Below are positions 50,713 through 60,674 of a DNA stretch of 64,000 nucleotides, piece after piece. Origin of the DNA: Deinococcus sp. AB2017081 (GTDB lineage: Bacteria > Deinococcota > Deinococci > Deinococcales > Deinococcaceae); contig NZ_CP140098.1 in the NCBI RefSeq assembly GCF_034440735.1, positions 411,001-475,000 on the forward strand, given 5' to 3'. The position numbers and the translations under genes are program-made. Each line of letters starts with the position of its first letter. Position 1 is the stretch's first letter. Below the pieces are notes generated by a model. The model was not told the DNA's origin. It did not search any database and saw only the letters and a program-made list of their open reading frames with translations.

Positions 50713-52161
50713 ATGAAACACTTCGACCGCGCCACCAAGATCGTCGCCACCATCGGCCCCGCCAGCCGCAGCCCCGAAGTGCTGGGCCGCATGCTGGACG
50801 CCGGACTGAACGTCGTCCGGATGAATTTCAGCCACGGCAACCCCGAGGATCACCGCCAGACCTACAACATGGTGCGTGAACTCGCCGCCCAGCGCGGCAG
50901 CGTGATCGGGATCCTCCAGGATCTCCAGGGGCCGAAGATCCGGGTGGGCCGCTTCGCCGAGGGCAGCGTGACGCTGGCACCCGGCGACCGCTTCATCATC
51001 ACCATGGACGACATCGAGGGCACTGCCGAGCGCGTCAGCTCGACGTACAAGGGGCTCGCGCAGGACGTGCACCCCGGCATGGCCCTGCTGCTCGACGACG
51101 GCAACATGGCCCTGACCGTCGAGGGCGTGCGCGGCAACGACGTGACCACCCGGGTGGTCATCGGCGGCGTCCTGAAGAACAACAAGGGCATCAACGTCCC
51201 CGAGGCCGACCTGAGCGTGCCTGCCCTGTCCGACAAGGACGTGCAGGACATGGAATTCGGCGCGGAATTGGGCGTGGACTGGGTGGCGCTCTCGTTCGTC
51301 CGCTCCCGCGACGACCTGTTGCTGGCCCGCCACTACCTGTCGCGCTTCGGCAGCCGCGCCAAGCTGATGGCCAAGATCGAGAAGCCGCAGGCCGTCGACC
51401 GCTTCGAGGACATCCTGAAGGAGGTGGACGGCATCATGGTCGCGCGTGGCGACCTGGGCGTCGAGATGCGGGCCGAGCAGGTGCCCACCATCCAGAAGCG
51501 CATCATCCGCATGTGCCGTGAGGTGGGCAAGCCCGTGATCACGGCCACGCAGATGCTGGAGAGCATGATCAGCCTGCCGCGTCCCACCCGCGCCGAGGCG
51601 TCGGACGTGGCCAATGCCATCTACGACGGCACGGACGCCGTGATGCTGTCGGCCGAATCGGCGGCTGGCCTGTACCCGGTCGAGTCGGTCGCCATGATGG
51701 ACCGCATCGCCCGCGAGGCCGAGGCCAGTGAGCATTACCACCTGATGCAGCAGCAGATGGTGATCGACACCGAACTCGCTCAGGACTCCATCGCCTTCGC
51801 CGCGTGCTCGATCGGCGAGAAGCTCGAGGCCCCGGCCATCGTGACCTTCACCAGCACCGGTGGAGCCGCGACCCGCATCGCCAAGTACCGGCCGTCCATG
51901 GCGGTGCTGGCCCTCACGCCCAACGAGATCACGCGCAACCAGCTTGCGCTGTCGTGGGGCGTCCAGCCCATGCTCAGCGAGGATCCGCGCGATACGGACG
52001 ACATGGTGCGTATCGCCAACGAGGAACTCCGCAAGTCGGGCTTCGCGGATGTGGGCGACCGCTACGTGATCACGGCAGGGGTGCCCTTCGGCGTGCGCGG
52101 CACCACGAACATGCTGCGCGTGGAACGGCTGCGCGACAACGACCCGACCGGCCGCCGCTGA
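50713..52161 (+). CDS. pyk: Pyruvate kinase
   Basis: Pyruvate kinase makes pyruvate and ATP from phosphoenolpyruvate. The 482-residue protein has TKIVATIGPASRSPEVLG at the start, MVARGDLGVE in the barrel, AKIEKPQAVDRFE and the TAEASDVANAIYDGTDAVMLSAE-like region, and the C-terminal allosteric domain. A ribosome site is not obvious, and the gap to eno (114 bp) holds a hairpin (50620-50641). A strong hairpin follows the stop. Confidence 0.97.
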   Translation: MKHFDRATKIVATIGPASRSPEVLGRMLDAGLNVVRMNFSHGNPEDHRQTYNMVRELAAQRGSVIGILQDLQGPKIRVGRFAEGSVTLAPGDRFIITMDDIEGTAERVSSTYKGLAQDVHPGMALLLDDGNMALTVEGVRGNDVTTRVVIGGVLKNNKGINVPEADLSVPALSDKDVQDMEFGAELGVDWVALSFVRSRDDLLLARHYLSRFGSRAKLMAKIEKPQAVDRFEDILKEVDGIMVARGDLGVEMRAEQVPTIQKRIIRMCREVGKPVITATQMLESMISLPRPTRAEASDVANAIYDGTDAVMLSAESAAGLYPVESVAMMDRIAREAEASEHYHLMQQQMVIDTELAQDSIAFAACSIGEKLEAPAIVTFTSTGGAATRIAKYRPSMAVLALTPNEITRNQLALSWGVQPMLSEDPRDTDDMVRIANEELRKSGFADVGDRYVITAGVPFGVRGTTNMLRVERLRDNDPTGRR

Positions 52162-52173
52162 CCCGCAGCGTCC

Positions 52174-52211
52174 GTCGCCCCTGGTGGAGCCGATGCTCTT
52201 CCAGGGGCGAC
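52174..52211 (+). terminator. Hairpin after pyk
   Basis: A perfect 11-bp stem (GTCGCCCCTGG and its complement) with a 16-nt loop begins 13 bp after the pyk stop. No T-run follows. Confidence 0.6.
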
Positions 52212-52292
52212 CGATTGCTGGATTCCCCATAGTCAGGGTGCCGTCGGCGCCGCGGGAACTCCGTCCTCCATGTCATGGTCAGGTCAGTCTTT

Positions 52293-52417
52293 TTATCCAC
52301 AGGGACGTGAACTTTCCACATCCGGCCTGTGGATAACTTCCTGGGACGGTTCCGCGGAAATGCTGTGCTGGACTGTGCACAGCTGGCCTGCGGTTATCCA
52401 CAGGGGCCTGTGCATAA
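52293..52417. other. Third DnaA-box cluster, pyk-tyrS gap
   Basis: Exact boxes are TTATCCACA at 52293, TGTGGATAA at 52328 and TTATCCACA at 52394; near-matches are at 52312 (CTTTCCACA) and 52409 (TGTGCATAA). The rest of the 351-bp gap (52162-52512) holds only the pyk hairpin. The cluster is 4.6 kb from oriC and could titrate DnaA or form part of a spread origin. Confidence 0.7.
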
Positions 52418-52512
52418 CTCCGGAACGGCGTGTGCCGGGCGCTGACATCCGGGTGCCCGACGAGGGGTTGTGAACGTCATTCCTGGAACATCAGTCTGAC
52501 GGATTTCCTGTG

Positions 52513-53760
<1,248 letters not shown>

Positions 53761-53775
53761 TCACTCCACAGAACA

Positions 53776-53810
53776 GAGCGGCGCACTCGGTCAGGGCCGG
53801 TGCGCCGCTC
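53776..53810 (-). promoter_or_regulatory. Hairpin in the tyrS leader
   Basis: A perfect 11-bp GC stem (arms GAGCGGCGCAC and complement, 13-nt loop) ends 19 nt before the tyrS ATG, next to its ribosome site. It lacks a T-run, so it may affect translation or RNA stability rather than end transcription. Confidence 0.45.
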
Positions 53811-53846
53811 GGGGTTGGATTTCAGGTCACGACAGACGTTCCCCCC

Positions 53847-53888
53847 CTAGCGGCGGGGTCGATATGCACGTCGGGTCGGACGCCTCAT
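53847..53888 (-). CDS. Putative 13-residue upstream frame before tyrS
   Basis: A -10-like TAGCCT with a 6-nt spacer precedes an ATG that opens MRRPTRRAYRPRR, then stops. It matches the leaderless pattern used by many genes here and contains one Tyr codon. It could be a leader peptide for tyrS, but a single Tyr codon gives weak support. Confidence 0.25.
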   Translation of the reverse strand: MRRPTRRAYRPRR

Positions 53889-54105
53889 GCCCCCAGGCTA
53901 CCACGCCCCCACGGCTGGGCGGTCGGCGCGGCGGTGTCTGCGGCCCGGCCCCGTGGCGGGTGCTCTGGGTCACAGCGGTGTTCAGTTCCACCCCGGGGCT
54001 GAACAGCTGCCCCAGGGCTCCACGGAGGCCGCGGTCATGTCAGGGACTCGCTTCGCTCGGTTCAGAGGGATCCGGGGCGACCCTCAAGACCTCTGAACTC
54101 TGCTG
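53889..54105. other. Gap upstream of the tyrS short frame
   Basis: I see no gene in these 217 bp. A minus-strand GGGTGGAAC near 53983-53991 resembles part of a T-box motif but the essential acceptor-pairing base does not fit tRNA-Tyr. Confidence 0.4.
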
Positions 54106-54438
54106 TCAGTCCTGCCCTTCCGCGTACTCGCGGTCGAGGCGCTGGTAGACCTCCTCGTCGTTGTCGGGGCGGGGCGCGACCTCGTCCAGCGCGTCGCCGT
54201 AGCGGCCGCTGATGTCGATGGCCGGATCGCGCAGGCCGCGCCGGGCCGCCTCCGCGTCGCCAAGCCGCTGGGCGAGCGCGGCGGCGTGGTCGTCGAAGGT
54301 CACGTCGTCCAAGCCCGACGCGAGCAGGGCCCGCACGGTGTCCTCGGGCGCGAAGGTGACGTGCAGGATGTCGCGGTGCGCGGTCGGCTCGACGCGGTAC
54401 GTGACGTTGGCGCTCAGCTGTTCGGTCAGGGTGGTCAT
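54106..54438 (-). CDS. Hypothetical protein
   Basis: A 110-residue acidic protein (MTTLTEQLSANVTYRVEP..., ending LDREYAEGQD). It has no membrane segment and no recognised domain. The ATG at 54438 has a good ribosome site (GGAGG, 7-nt spacer). It faces a 163-bp gap before the MOSC gene. Confidence 0.6.
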   Translation of the reverse strand: MTTLTEQLSANVTYRVEPTAHRDILHVTFAPEDTVRALLASGLDDVTFDDHAAALAQRLGDAEAARRGLRDPAIDISGRYGDALDEVAPRPDNDEEVYQRLDREYAEGQD

Positions 54439-54601
54439 GGGGAGCCTCCGGGGGGTGGGGGACTGGGCCGGGCCGGCCACCCCAGCCTTCCACCGGCACC
54501 CGTCCAGCGTGCCCGGTTCGGGTTGGGCGACGGTTAACCGCCCGCCGGTGCCCGGTGGCGTCCGGATGAACAGCCCGCCCCCCGCCCGCTAGCATGCGCG
54601 G

Positions 54602-55159
54602 GTGAAGACCATGCAGGAACTGCGCTCGACCTTTCCCCGCGCCGGCCGGGTGGACTGGATCGGGCTGCGCACCGCCCGCCGCGCCCCGGTGCAGGCCGTG
54701 GACGCCGTGGAGGTGCACCCCCTGGTCGGCCTCGTCGGCGACCACGGCAAGACCGTCCCACCCCGCCTGAAGGCCCTGACCGGCCAGCCGGGCGAGGTCG
54801 ACCACGAGGTTCACGCGCCCCCGGTGCCCGGTGGCCGCGGCAAGCGGCAGGTCACCCTGATCCAGGCCGAGCACCTGCCGGTCATCGCCGCGCTGGCCGG
54901 CCTGGACGCCGTGACGCCCGAGGCGCTGCGCCGCAACATCGTCGTGAGCGGCGTGCCGCTCCTGGCCCTCAAGGACCGCCGTTTCCGCGTGGGCGACGTG
55001 GTGCTGGAGGGCACCGGCGAGTGCCACCCGTGCTCGCGCATGGAGGAGGCCTTCGGCGAGGGCGGCTACAACGCCGTGCGCGGCCACGGCGGCCTGACCG
55101 CCCGCGTGATCAGCGGCGGCACCGTCCGCGTGGGCGACGCCCTGGTGCCCCTGGACTGA
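54602..55159 (+). CDS. MOSC-domain protein
   Basis: A 185-residue MOSC protein, the C-terminal domain family of molybdenum-cofactor sulfurases. It has the VGDHGK region and the conserved-cysteine block GTGECHPCSRMEE followed by GGYNAVRGHGGLTARV, which in the family carries sulfur. Role in the cell unknown. GTG at 54602 follows TAGCAT with a 6-nt spacer, so it is probably leaderless. Confidence 0.8.
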   Translation: MKTMQELRSTFPRAGRVDWIGLRTARRAPVQAVDAVEVHPLVGLVGDHGKTVPPRLKALTGQPGEVDHEVHAPPVPGGRGKRQVTLIQAEHLPVIAALAGLDAVTPEALRRNIVVSGVPLLALKDRRFRVGDVVLEGTGECHPCSRMEEAFGEGGYNAVRGHGGLTARVISGGTVRVGDALVPLD

Positions 55160-55213
55160 ACGTGGAGGGCGAGGGGCTGGGGTGAGGGCGCTCGCCCCGC
55201 TATGCTGGCCGGC

Positions 55214-55783
55214 ATGGCCCGCGACCCCGCTCCCACGTCCGCCCTGGGCCGCACCCGCTCGCTCACGCTGTCCGGGGCCTTCGGCTTCACGCGCCTGATC
55301 GTGGAGCTCGGCGTGCTGAGCTCCTTCGCGTTCAGCCTCGCGCTGTTCATCGCCGCGATCGCGCAGGCGTACGTGACCATCCGCGCGGCGCTCGGCCGGC
55401 TGGGCGAGGCCGAGACCACCAAGACCCTGATCATCGCGGCGGTCGAGCAGGCCGACACCCTTCTGATCGGCATGGCGCTGCTGATCATCTCCTTCGGCCT
55501 CCAGGCGCTGTTCGTGGGCCGCGTGCGGAACGTGCCGCCGTGGCTGCACATCGAGTCCTTCGACGACCTCAAGCAGAAGCTGATCGGCATCGTGATCGTG
55601 GCGCTCGCCGTGAACTTCTTCAGCGTGGCGCTGGAGTGGAAGGGCGGGTCGGACGTGCTCGTGTACGGCGCGGCGATCGCCGCCGTGATCCTCGCGGTGG
55701 GCACCTTCTCGGTGATCCTCAGCCGCCAGGGGGCCGCGCGCGACGACACGCACCGCCTCCCGCCGCCCGATGCCCACCCTTGA
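55214..55783 (+). CDS. YqhA/UPF0114 family membrane protein
   Basis: A 189-residue protein with four hydrophobic helices (LIVELGVLSSFAFSLALFIAA and others) and the family pattern EQADTLLIGMALLIISFGL...LFVG, then LKQKLIGIVIVALAVNFF. UPF0114 proteins are conserved inner-membrane proteins of unknown role. TATGCT with a 7-nt spacer precedes ATG 55214; the nearer ATG at 55202 lies inside the -10. It overlaps the trmK gene by 14 bp. Confidence 0.8.
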   Translation: MARDPAPTSALGRTRSLTLSGAFGFTRLIVELGVLSSFAFSLALFIAAIAQAYVTIRAALGRLGEAETTKTLIIAAVEQADTLLIGMALLIISFGLQALFVGRVRNVPPWLHIESFDDLKQKLIGIVIVALAVNFFSVALEWKGGSDVLVYGAAIAAVILAVGTFSVILSRQGAARDDTHRLPPPDAHP

Positions 55784-56447
55784 CGCCCGCCTGGAGGCCG
55801 CCCTCCACCTCATCCGCGCGGACGTGCACGCCGACATCGGCAGTGACCACGCGGCCCTGCCCGTGGAACTCGTCCGGCGCGGGCACGCGCGGCGGGCCGT
55901 GGTCGTGGAGCTCACGCCCGGCCCGCTGGCCGTCGCGCGGGGAGCGGTCGCCCGCGCCGGCCTAACCGACCGGATCGACGTACGCGCCGGCGACGGGTTC
56001 GCGCCCCTGGCCCCCGGCGAGGCGGACAGCGCGAGCATGACCGGCATGGGCGCGCGCACCATCCTGGGCATCCTGGCCCGGGCGGGGGAGACCGCGCCGC
56101 ACGCGCTGGTGCTCCAGCCGAACGACGCGCCGGGCCTGCTGCGCGCGTGGGCGCTGGCGCACGGCCACCACCTCGTCGCGGAACGCCTCGCGGCGGGCTT
56201 CTGGACGTACCCCGTACTGCGCTTCGAGCGCTGTCCCGGCCCCGACCCGGCCTACGCCGGCCTGTCCCGGGCGGCAGCCGTGAAGTACGGCCCCCACCTG
56301 CTGCGCGCCGCCGACCCCCTGCTGCTCGCGCAGGTGCGCGCGGACGTGGCTCGCCTGACGCCCCTGGCCCGCCCCGGCCGCCCGGCCCAGGACGAACTGG
56401 TCGCCGCGCACGACGCCCTGGAGTGGTGCTCCAATCACAGGCAATAA
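55770..56447 (+). CDS. trmK: tRNA (adenine22-N1)-methyltransferase TrmK-like
   Basis: TrmK methylates A22 in the D arm of tRNA. The 225-residue protein has HADIGSDHAALPVELVRRG (SAM motif, near the N-terminus), GDGFAPLAPGEAD and TGMGARTILGIL, and the NDAPGLLRAW element. It overlaps the YqhA gene by 14 bp. The final codons run into the repeat array: the A-run of unit A begins where the gene ends, so unit A forms its 3' boundary. Confidence 0.85.
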   Translation: MPTLDARLEAALHLIRADVHADIGSDHAALPVELVRRGHARRAVVVELTPGPLAVARGAVARAGLTDRIDVRAGDGFAPLAPGEADSASMTGMGARTILGILARAGETAPHALVLQPNDAPGLLRAWALAHGHHLVAERLAAGFWTYPVLRFERCPGPDPAYAGLSRAAAVKYGPHLLRAADPLLLAQVRADVARLTPLARPGRPAQDELVAAHDALEWCSNHRQ

Positions 56448-56581
56448 AAAAGCCGCCCTCTTCGGCGGTGATAGGGAAAATATAGCGCGGTATGCAGCTG
56501 GTGTCAAACCCATGCGCCGGTCGAAAAAAACGGCGTTCTGGACAACTGTCGTGCCGACACCGGGGCAATGGTGGTGCATAG
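56436..56581 (-). repeat. Promoter-hairpin repeat unit A
   Basis: 146 bp. On the minus strand TTGACA (plus 56502-56507), 17 bp, TATATT (plus 56479-56484), then a CCGCC/GGCGG hairpin and TTTTTT (plus 56446-56451). The predicted RNA is about 27 nt. A CTATGCA box lies 67 nt upstream of the -35. It overlaps the trmK stop. Confidence 0.8.
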
Positions 56582-56606
56582 GCCGAGGCTGCGTGGCCGG
56601 GTCGGC

Positions 56607-56752
56607 CACAGGCAATAAAAAAGCCGCCTTCTTCGGCGGTGATAGAAAAAGAATAGCGCGGTATGCAGGCGGTGTCAAACCCATGCGAGCCGCGAGAGAA
56701 CGGCCGTGCTGGACGAGCGTTTCAGAGTGCGCGTCTCGTGTGCTGTGCATAG
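56607..56752 (-). repeat. Promoter-hairpin repeat unit B
   Basis: 146 bp, same layout as unit A: TTGACA at plus 56673-56678, 17 bp, TATTCT at 56650-56655, hairpin, six T. The CTATGCA box at 56746-56752 keeps the same distance from the -35 although most of the interval differs in sequence. Confidence 0.8.
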
Positions 56753-56782
56753 CCCGATATTGGCGGGCCGCCCCGAACCGAT

Positions 56783-56928
56783 CACGGGCACAAAAAAAGC
56801 CGCCCTCTCAGGCGGTGATAAGCAAAAGATAGCGCGGTATGCAGGGCGTGTCAACTCCATCCGGCGCGTCCGGAAAGCGCCTCGCTGGACGGTCTTTCCA
56901 GCGTCTGGTGCTGGCACGCATTGCATAG
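56783..56928 (-). repeat. Promoter-hairpin repeat unit C
   Basis: 146 bp, same layout: TTGACA at plus 56849-56854, 17 bp, TATCTT at 56826-56831, hairpin with a CTGAGA loop, seven T. Its CTATGCA box is at 56922-56928. The gap of 52 bp to the rny stop at 56981 shows nothing else. Confidence 0.8.
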
Positions 56929-56980
56929 GAAGGGGGCGGCCCGGTCGCCCGTGGCCGCCCCTCACCGCGCCGCCGGCTTC

Positions 56981-58678
56981 CTAGCGGGCGACCTCGACGG
57001 CGCGGCTCTCACGCACGACGGTGACCTGCACCTGCCCCGGGTACTCCATGTCCTGCTCGACCCGCCCGGCGATCTCGCGGGCGAGCAGGGTCGCCTGGGC
57101 GTCCGTGACCTTCTCCGGTTGCACGATCACGCGCACCTCGCGGCCCGCCTGGATGGCGTAGGCCTGCTGCACGCCGGGGAACGACACGGCGATCTGCTCG
57201 AGCTGCTCCAGCCGGCGCACGTAGGATTCCAGCTCCTCGCGCCGGGCACCAGGCCGGGCCGCACTGATCGCGTCGGCGGCGGCCACCAGCACCGAGTACA
57301 GCGTCTCGCCGTTCTCCGGGTCGTGGTGGTGGGCAATGGCGTCGATGACCTCCTGGGGCTCACCGAAGCGTTTGGCGAGGTTGATCCCGATCTCGACGTG
57401 CGTGCCGTCGATCTCACGGTCGATGCTCTTGCCCACGTCGTGCATCAGGCCGGCGCGGCGGGCCATGCTGGCGTCCAGACCCAGCTCGTCGGCCATGATC
57501 CCGGTCAGGTGAGCGACCTGAATGCTGTGTTTCAGGACGTTCTGCCCGTAGCTGGTGCGGAAGTACATGCGGCCCAGCAGCTGCACCAGCCCCGGCTTCA
57601 CGCCCACCACCCCGGCCTCGATCCCGGCCTCCTCGCCCTGGGCGTGGATGAAGACCTTCATCTCCTCCTGCGCCTTGTGCACCATCTCCTCGATACGGGT
57701 GGGGTGAATCCGGCCGTCGGCGACCAGAGCGTCCAGCACGTGCTTGGCGACCTCGCGGCGCACCGGGTTGAAGCTCGACAGGATCACCGCCTCCGGCGTG
57801 TCGTCGATGATCAGGTCGACCCCCGTCAGGGCCTCGAAGGCGCGGATGTTGCGGCCCTCGCGGCCGATCAGGCGGCCCTTCATGGCGTCGTTCGGGATCG
57901 GCACCACCGAAACGCTCAGCGCAGCGCTCGTCTCCGAGGCGCTGCGCTGGATGGCTTGCGCGATCACATGCCGCGCCGAGCGCTTTGCGTCCGCTGTGGC
58001 CCGCTCGTGCATGGCCTTCACGCGGATGGCCTTTTCCTCTTCCAGTTCCGCGTCCAGTCTGGACATGATCTCGTCGCGGGCGGCCTCGGGCGACAGGTTG
58101 GCAACCTCATAGAGCTTGAGGTCGATCTGCTTGCCGCGCCCCTCGAGTTCCGCCTCGTGCTCGCCCAGCGTGCGGGCGCGCTCCTCCAGGCGTTCTTCCA
58201 GCGCATCGAGTTTTTCGCCGCGCGCGTCGAGCTGCTCGGCGCGGCGGTTGAGGCGTTCGATCTCGCGCTTGAGCTCCTCGCGCTCGCGCCGCGTCTCCTG
58301 CCGGTCGCCCGCCAGCGCCTCGCGGTCGCGGGCCATGTCCTGCTTGGCCTGCGACCGCTCGGCCTCCACCTGTGCCCGCAGGGTGGTGAGCTGCTCGCGC
58401 TGGGCGTCGAGTTGCGGTCCCAGCGCCGTGAGTTGTGCCTCGCGTTCTCCTGCTTCCTGAATCCGCCGTGTGGCGTCCTGTCTGGCCTGGTCGGCCTGTT
58501 CCCGCACCTGCCGCGCCTCCGCCTCCGCTGCTGCCCGGATGCGTTCCGCTTCCGCACGGGCTTCCCGTTGCAGGCGGTCATCGAGTTCGGCCCGCTGACG
58601 CAGCCCTCGCCCCTGACCACCCAGGAACCCCCCGACCAATCCGACCAGGAGCGCCACAATGACCCAGATGGTCGTCAT
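56981..58678 (-). CDS. rny: Ribonuclease Y
   Basis: RNase Y is a membrane-bound endoribonuclease that starts mRNA decay. The 565-residue protein has a transmembrane helix (residues ~5-22), a long charged coiled coil (about 25-190), a KH domain with [17 protein letters not shown] (about 262) and an HD domain with [13 protein letters not shown] (about 411), followed by a C-terminal helical part. The start MTTIWV has a strong GAGGAGG ribosome site. The predicted RNAs from units A-C run in the same direction, just beyond its 3' end. Confidence 0.96.
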   Translation of the reverse strand: MTTIWVIVALLVGLVGGFLGGQGRGLRQRAELDDRLQREARAEAERIRAAAEAEARQVREQADQARQDATRRIQEAGEREAQLTALGPQLDAQREQLTTLRAQVEAERSQAKQDMARDREALAGDRQETRREREELKREIERLNRRAEQLDARGEKLDALEERLEERARTLGEHEAELEGRGKQIDLKLYEVANLSPEAARDEIMSRLDAELEEEKAIRVKAMHERATADAKRSARHVIAQAIQRSASETSAALSVSVVPIPNDAMKGRLIGREGRNIRAFEALTGVDLIIDDTPEAVILSSFNPVRREVAKHVLDALVADGRIHPTRIEEMVHKAQEEMKVFIHAQGEEAGIEAGVVGVKPGLVQLLGRMYFRTSYGQNVLKHSIQVAHLTGIMADELGLDASMARRAGLMHDVGKSIDREIDGTHVEIGINLAKRFGEPQEVIDAIAHHHDPENGETLYSVLVAAADAISAARPGARREELESYVRRLEQLEQIAVSFPGVQQAYAIQAGREVRVIVQPEKVTDAQATLLAREIAGRVEQDMEYPGQVQVTVVRESRAVEVAR

Positions 58679-58867
58679 GCTGCCTCCTCCTCGGTTCTTC
58701 ATGAGCACGGCCGTGACCGGACATGCCCGACTCTTAAATAGGGTTGACACGGACGTCACAAGGAACAGGACGTCCAAGCGCAGTGTAGCCCCAAAGGTGT
58801 GAAAGGGCGTTCAGGAAGGTGGCACGGCCAGGGTGTTCAGTGGCCGCTGCTCCGGCACGGCAGACCA

Positions 58868-58899
58868 CAGGCCCGGCACCATGTGGGAGACCGGGCCTG
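58868..58899 (-). terminator. Hairpin after the hydrolase gene
   Basis: A 9-bp stem (CAGGCCCGG and complement) begins 18 bp beyond the 58917 stop, on the minus strand. No clear T-run. Confidence 0.5.
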
Positions 58900-58916
58900 G
58901 ATGGGCGGTGATCACG

Positions 58917-59651
58917 CTATTTGAGCCAGGTTCCAAAGTAGGTCAGCATGTCCTGACGTGCTCCCCGGCTGGCCGGCGTGTCGGCGATCAAGCTGTTGCT
59001 GAGCAGGAACCCGTGCGGCTCGCCCTGATACACGCTGAGCTTGAAGTTCTTCCCAGCCGCGTCCAGCTTCTGCGCGTAACTGTAGATCCCGGCGATCGGG
59101 CTGGGAACGTCCTTCGTGCCGTGCAGGATCAGCATGGGCGTACTCAGGTCACCGATCAGCGCCGCCGGGGCCTGGGGCTTGGCCGCCGTACCGCCCTGAT
59201 CCGGGAAGCCGTACCACGCCACGCCCGCCTTGAACTGCTTCATCTGCGGCAGCAGCAACATGGTGTAGCGCCCGCCTGCACAGAAGCCGGTCAGGCCCAC
59301 CGCGTTCATGTTCACGTCCTTCCTGGCCGCCAGGAACTTCAGGCCGTCCTCGACCAGCGCCTTGACCGTGGCGTCGCTGGGCTCCTTCTCGAAGGTCTGC
59401 CAGCCCAGCGCCAGCGTCACGTAGCCGGCTCCCGCCATCTCGTCCACCAGATCCTTGTAGCCCTGCTCCAGCCCGTTGAACGAGTGGATCAGGATCACGG
59501 CCGGTTTGGGCGTCGCGCTCGCCGGCGCGGACAGGTAGCTCCTGTAGTCCTTACCGAAGCTGGTGACGGTCACGTCCCCACCCTTGACCGCCTGGCCCAG
59601 CGCGAGAGACGACAGAACGAACGCGGACAGAGACAGCGTGTGCTTGAGCAT
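58917..59651 (-). CDS. Secreted dienelactone-hydrolase-family protein
   Basis: A 244-residue alpha/beta hydrolase with a signal peptide (LSLSAFVLSSLALGQA). The nucleophile is cysteine in GFCAGGRY, as in dienelactone hydrolases, and the late histidine is in GEPHGF. An aspartate suitable for the triad lies near KDVPSP. Export suggests action outside the cytoplasm; substrate unknown. The start is ATG 59651, with GGAGG 8 nt upstream. Confidence 0.85.
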   Translation of the reverse strand: MLKHTLSLSAFVLSSLALGQAVKGGDVTVTSFGKDYRSYLSAPASATPKPAVILIHSFNGLEQGYKDLVDEMAGAGYVTLALGWQTFEKEPSDATVKALVEDGLKFLAARKDVNMNAVGLTGFCAGGRYTMLLLPQMKQFKAGVAWYGFPDQGGTAAKPQAPAALIGDLSTPMLILHGTKDVPSPIAGIYSYAQKLDAAGKNFKLSVYQGEPHGFLLSNSLIADTPASRGARQDMLTYFGTWLK

Positions 59652-59777
59652 GGATTGATCCTCCACGTTCAACCGTAACGGCTGCCGCGGCATCGGTGGT
59701 GTGCCCTGCGACAAGGCCCTTCACGCGGATGAGGGGAGGAAAGGCATCCGAGCGACGGGCCGTGCCAGGATAGAAGC

Positions 59778-60584
59778 ATGCAAGCGGACGGGGGCGGACA
59801 TCCGGAGGAGACGCTCTCCGCCAATGCACAGCGGAAGGGCGACATCGTTCTGAAAAAAGCCGGGGCGTGGTCTGACGCCGTCATAGCCCTCCTCAGACAT
59901 CTGGAGAGGGTCGGCTTTGGTGGAGCGCCTCGTGTGCTGGGCGATGGCTACGCACCAGACGGCCGCATGACGCTGACGTACGTCCCAGGTGAAAGCGCTC
60001 ATCCTGGAGCGTGGCCGGAAGGCACGGTGGAGAGGATCGGCGAATTGTTGCGCGGGCTTCATGACGCCACGGCAGGGTTTGTTCCTGATCCGAAGCTCGA
60101 ATGGTGGCCCACCTGGATGAGGGAAGTCGGCGACGATGATCTGGTCATCGGACACGGTGACGCCTCGCCATGGAACATCGTCGGTCTGGAGATGAGACCC
60201 TCCGCCCTGATCGACTGGGACTTTGCCGGGCCGGTAAGTCGCCTGACTGAACTCGCCTATGCGGTCTGGCTCAACGCCCAGCTACACGATGACGACATCG
60301 CGCAACGCCAGCATCTGCCGGAGGCAGTGGTTCGGGCGGGGCAGGCGCATCAGATCATGGATGGGTACCGGCTTCCAACCAGCCAACGTGCAGCTCTCGT
60401 TGACCGGATGATTGAAGTTGCTGTGCAGAGTGCGCGGCACGAAGCGATTTCTGGTGGAGTCACACCGGACAGCACCTCGGCAGTGGCGGCAGACGGGTAT
60501 CCCACGCTCTGGGCGATCACCTGGCGGACGCGCAGCGCCGCGTGGATGCTCCGTAACCGGCGACTGCTGATTCAGGGACGCTGA
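59778..60584 (+). CDS. Aminoglycoside-phosphotransferase-family protein
   Basis: A 268-residue protein with the APH/choline-kinase fold. The catalytic block is VIGHGDASPWNIV and the metal-binding one is LIDWDFAGPV. The N-lobe is short. The family includes antibiotic kinases but also sugar and small-molecule kinases; no resistance can be claimed. Base composition looks a little less GC-rich at third positions than its neighbours, a hint of transfer. CAGGAT with a 6-nt spacer precedes the ATG. Confidence 0.8.
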   Translation: MQADGGGHPEETLSANAQRKGDIVLKKAGAWSDAVIALLRHLERVGFGGAPRVLGDGYAPDGRMTLTYVPGESAHPGAWPEGTVERIGELLRGLHDATAGFVPDPKLEWWPTWMREVGDDDLVIGHGDASPWNIVGLEMRPSALIDWDFAGPVSRLTELAYAVWLNAQLHDDDIAQRQHLPEAVVRAGQAHQIMDGYRLPTSQRAALVDRMIEVAVQSARHEAISGGVTPDSTSAVAADGYPTLWAITWRTRSAAWMLRNRRLLIQGR

Positions 60585-60628
60585 GTTTCAGACCGTGCGG
60601 TACTCGAACCGGCCCAATTCAGAGATGT

Positions 60629-60654
60629 AAAAACCCCCACCACTCGGGCGGGGG
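60629..60654 (-). terminator. Intrinsic terminator after rplI
   Basis: On the minus strand a stem of GCCCCCGCCC type is followed by TTTTT, placed 21 bp past the rplI stop. It should end the rpsF-ssb-rpsR-rplI operon. Confidence 0.8.
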
Positions 60655-60674
60655 CTTTCCTCTTCGTTCTCGCC

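Noticed and set aside
53983..53991. T-box-like GGGTGGAAC upstream of tyrS
   Set aside because: The adjacent acceptor-pairing base and the rest of the 14-nt motif do not match tRNA-Tyr, and no specifier stem or terminator/antiterminator was found.
53889..54105. A coding gene in the tyrS upstream gap
   Set aside because: Frames there are short, overlap hairpin-rich sequence and have no family match.
55962..56750. Open frame through repeat units A-C giving similar peptides such as LTPxAYRAIF
   Set aside because: It reads straight through promoter and terminator hairpins; nucleotide conservation of those elements explains the similarity, and the changes show no clear synonymous bias.
59778..60584. 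Antibiotic-resistance gene
   Set aside because: The APH fold is shared by many small-molecule kinases; nothing identifies an antibiotic substrate.
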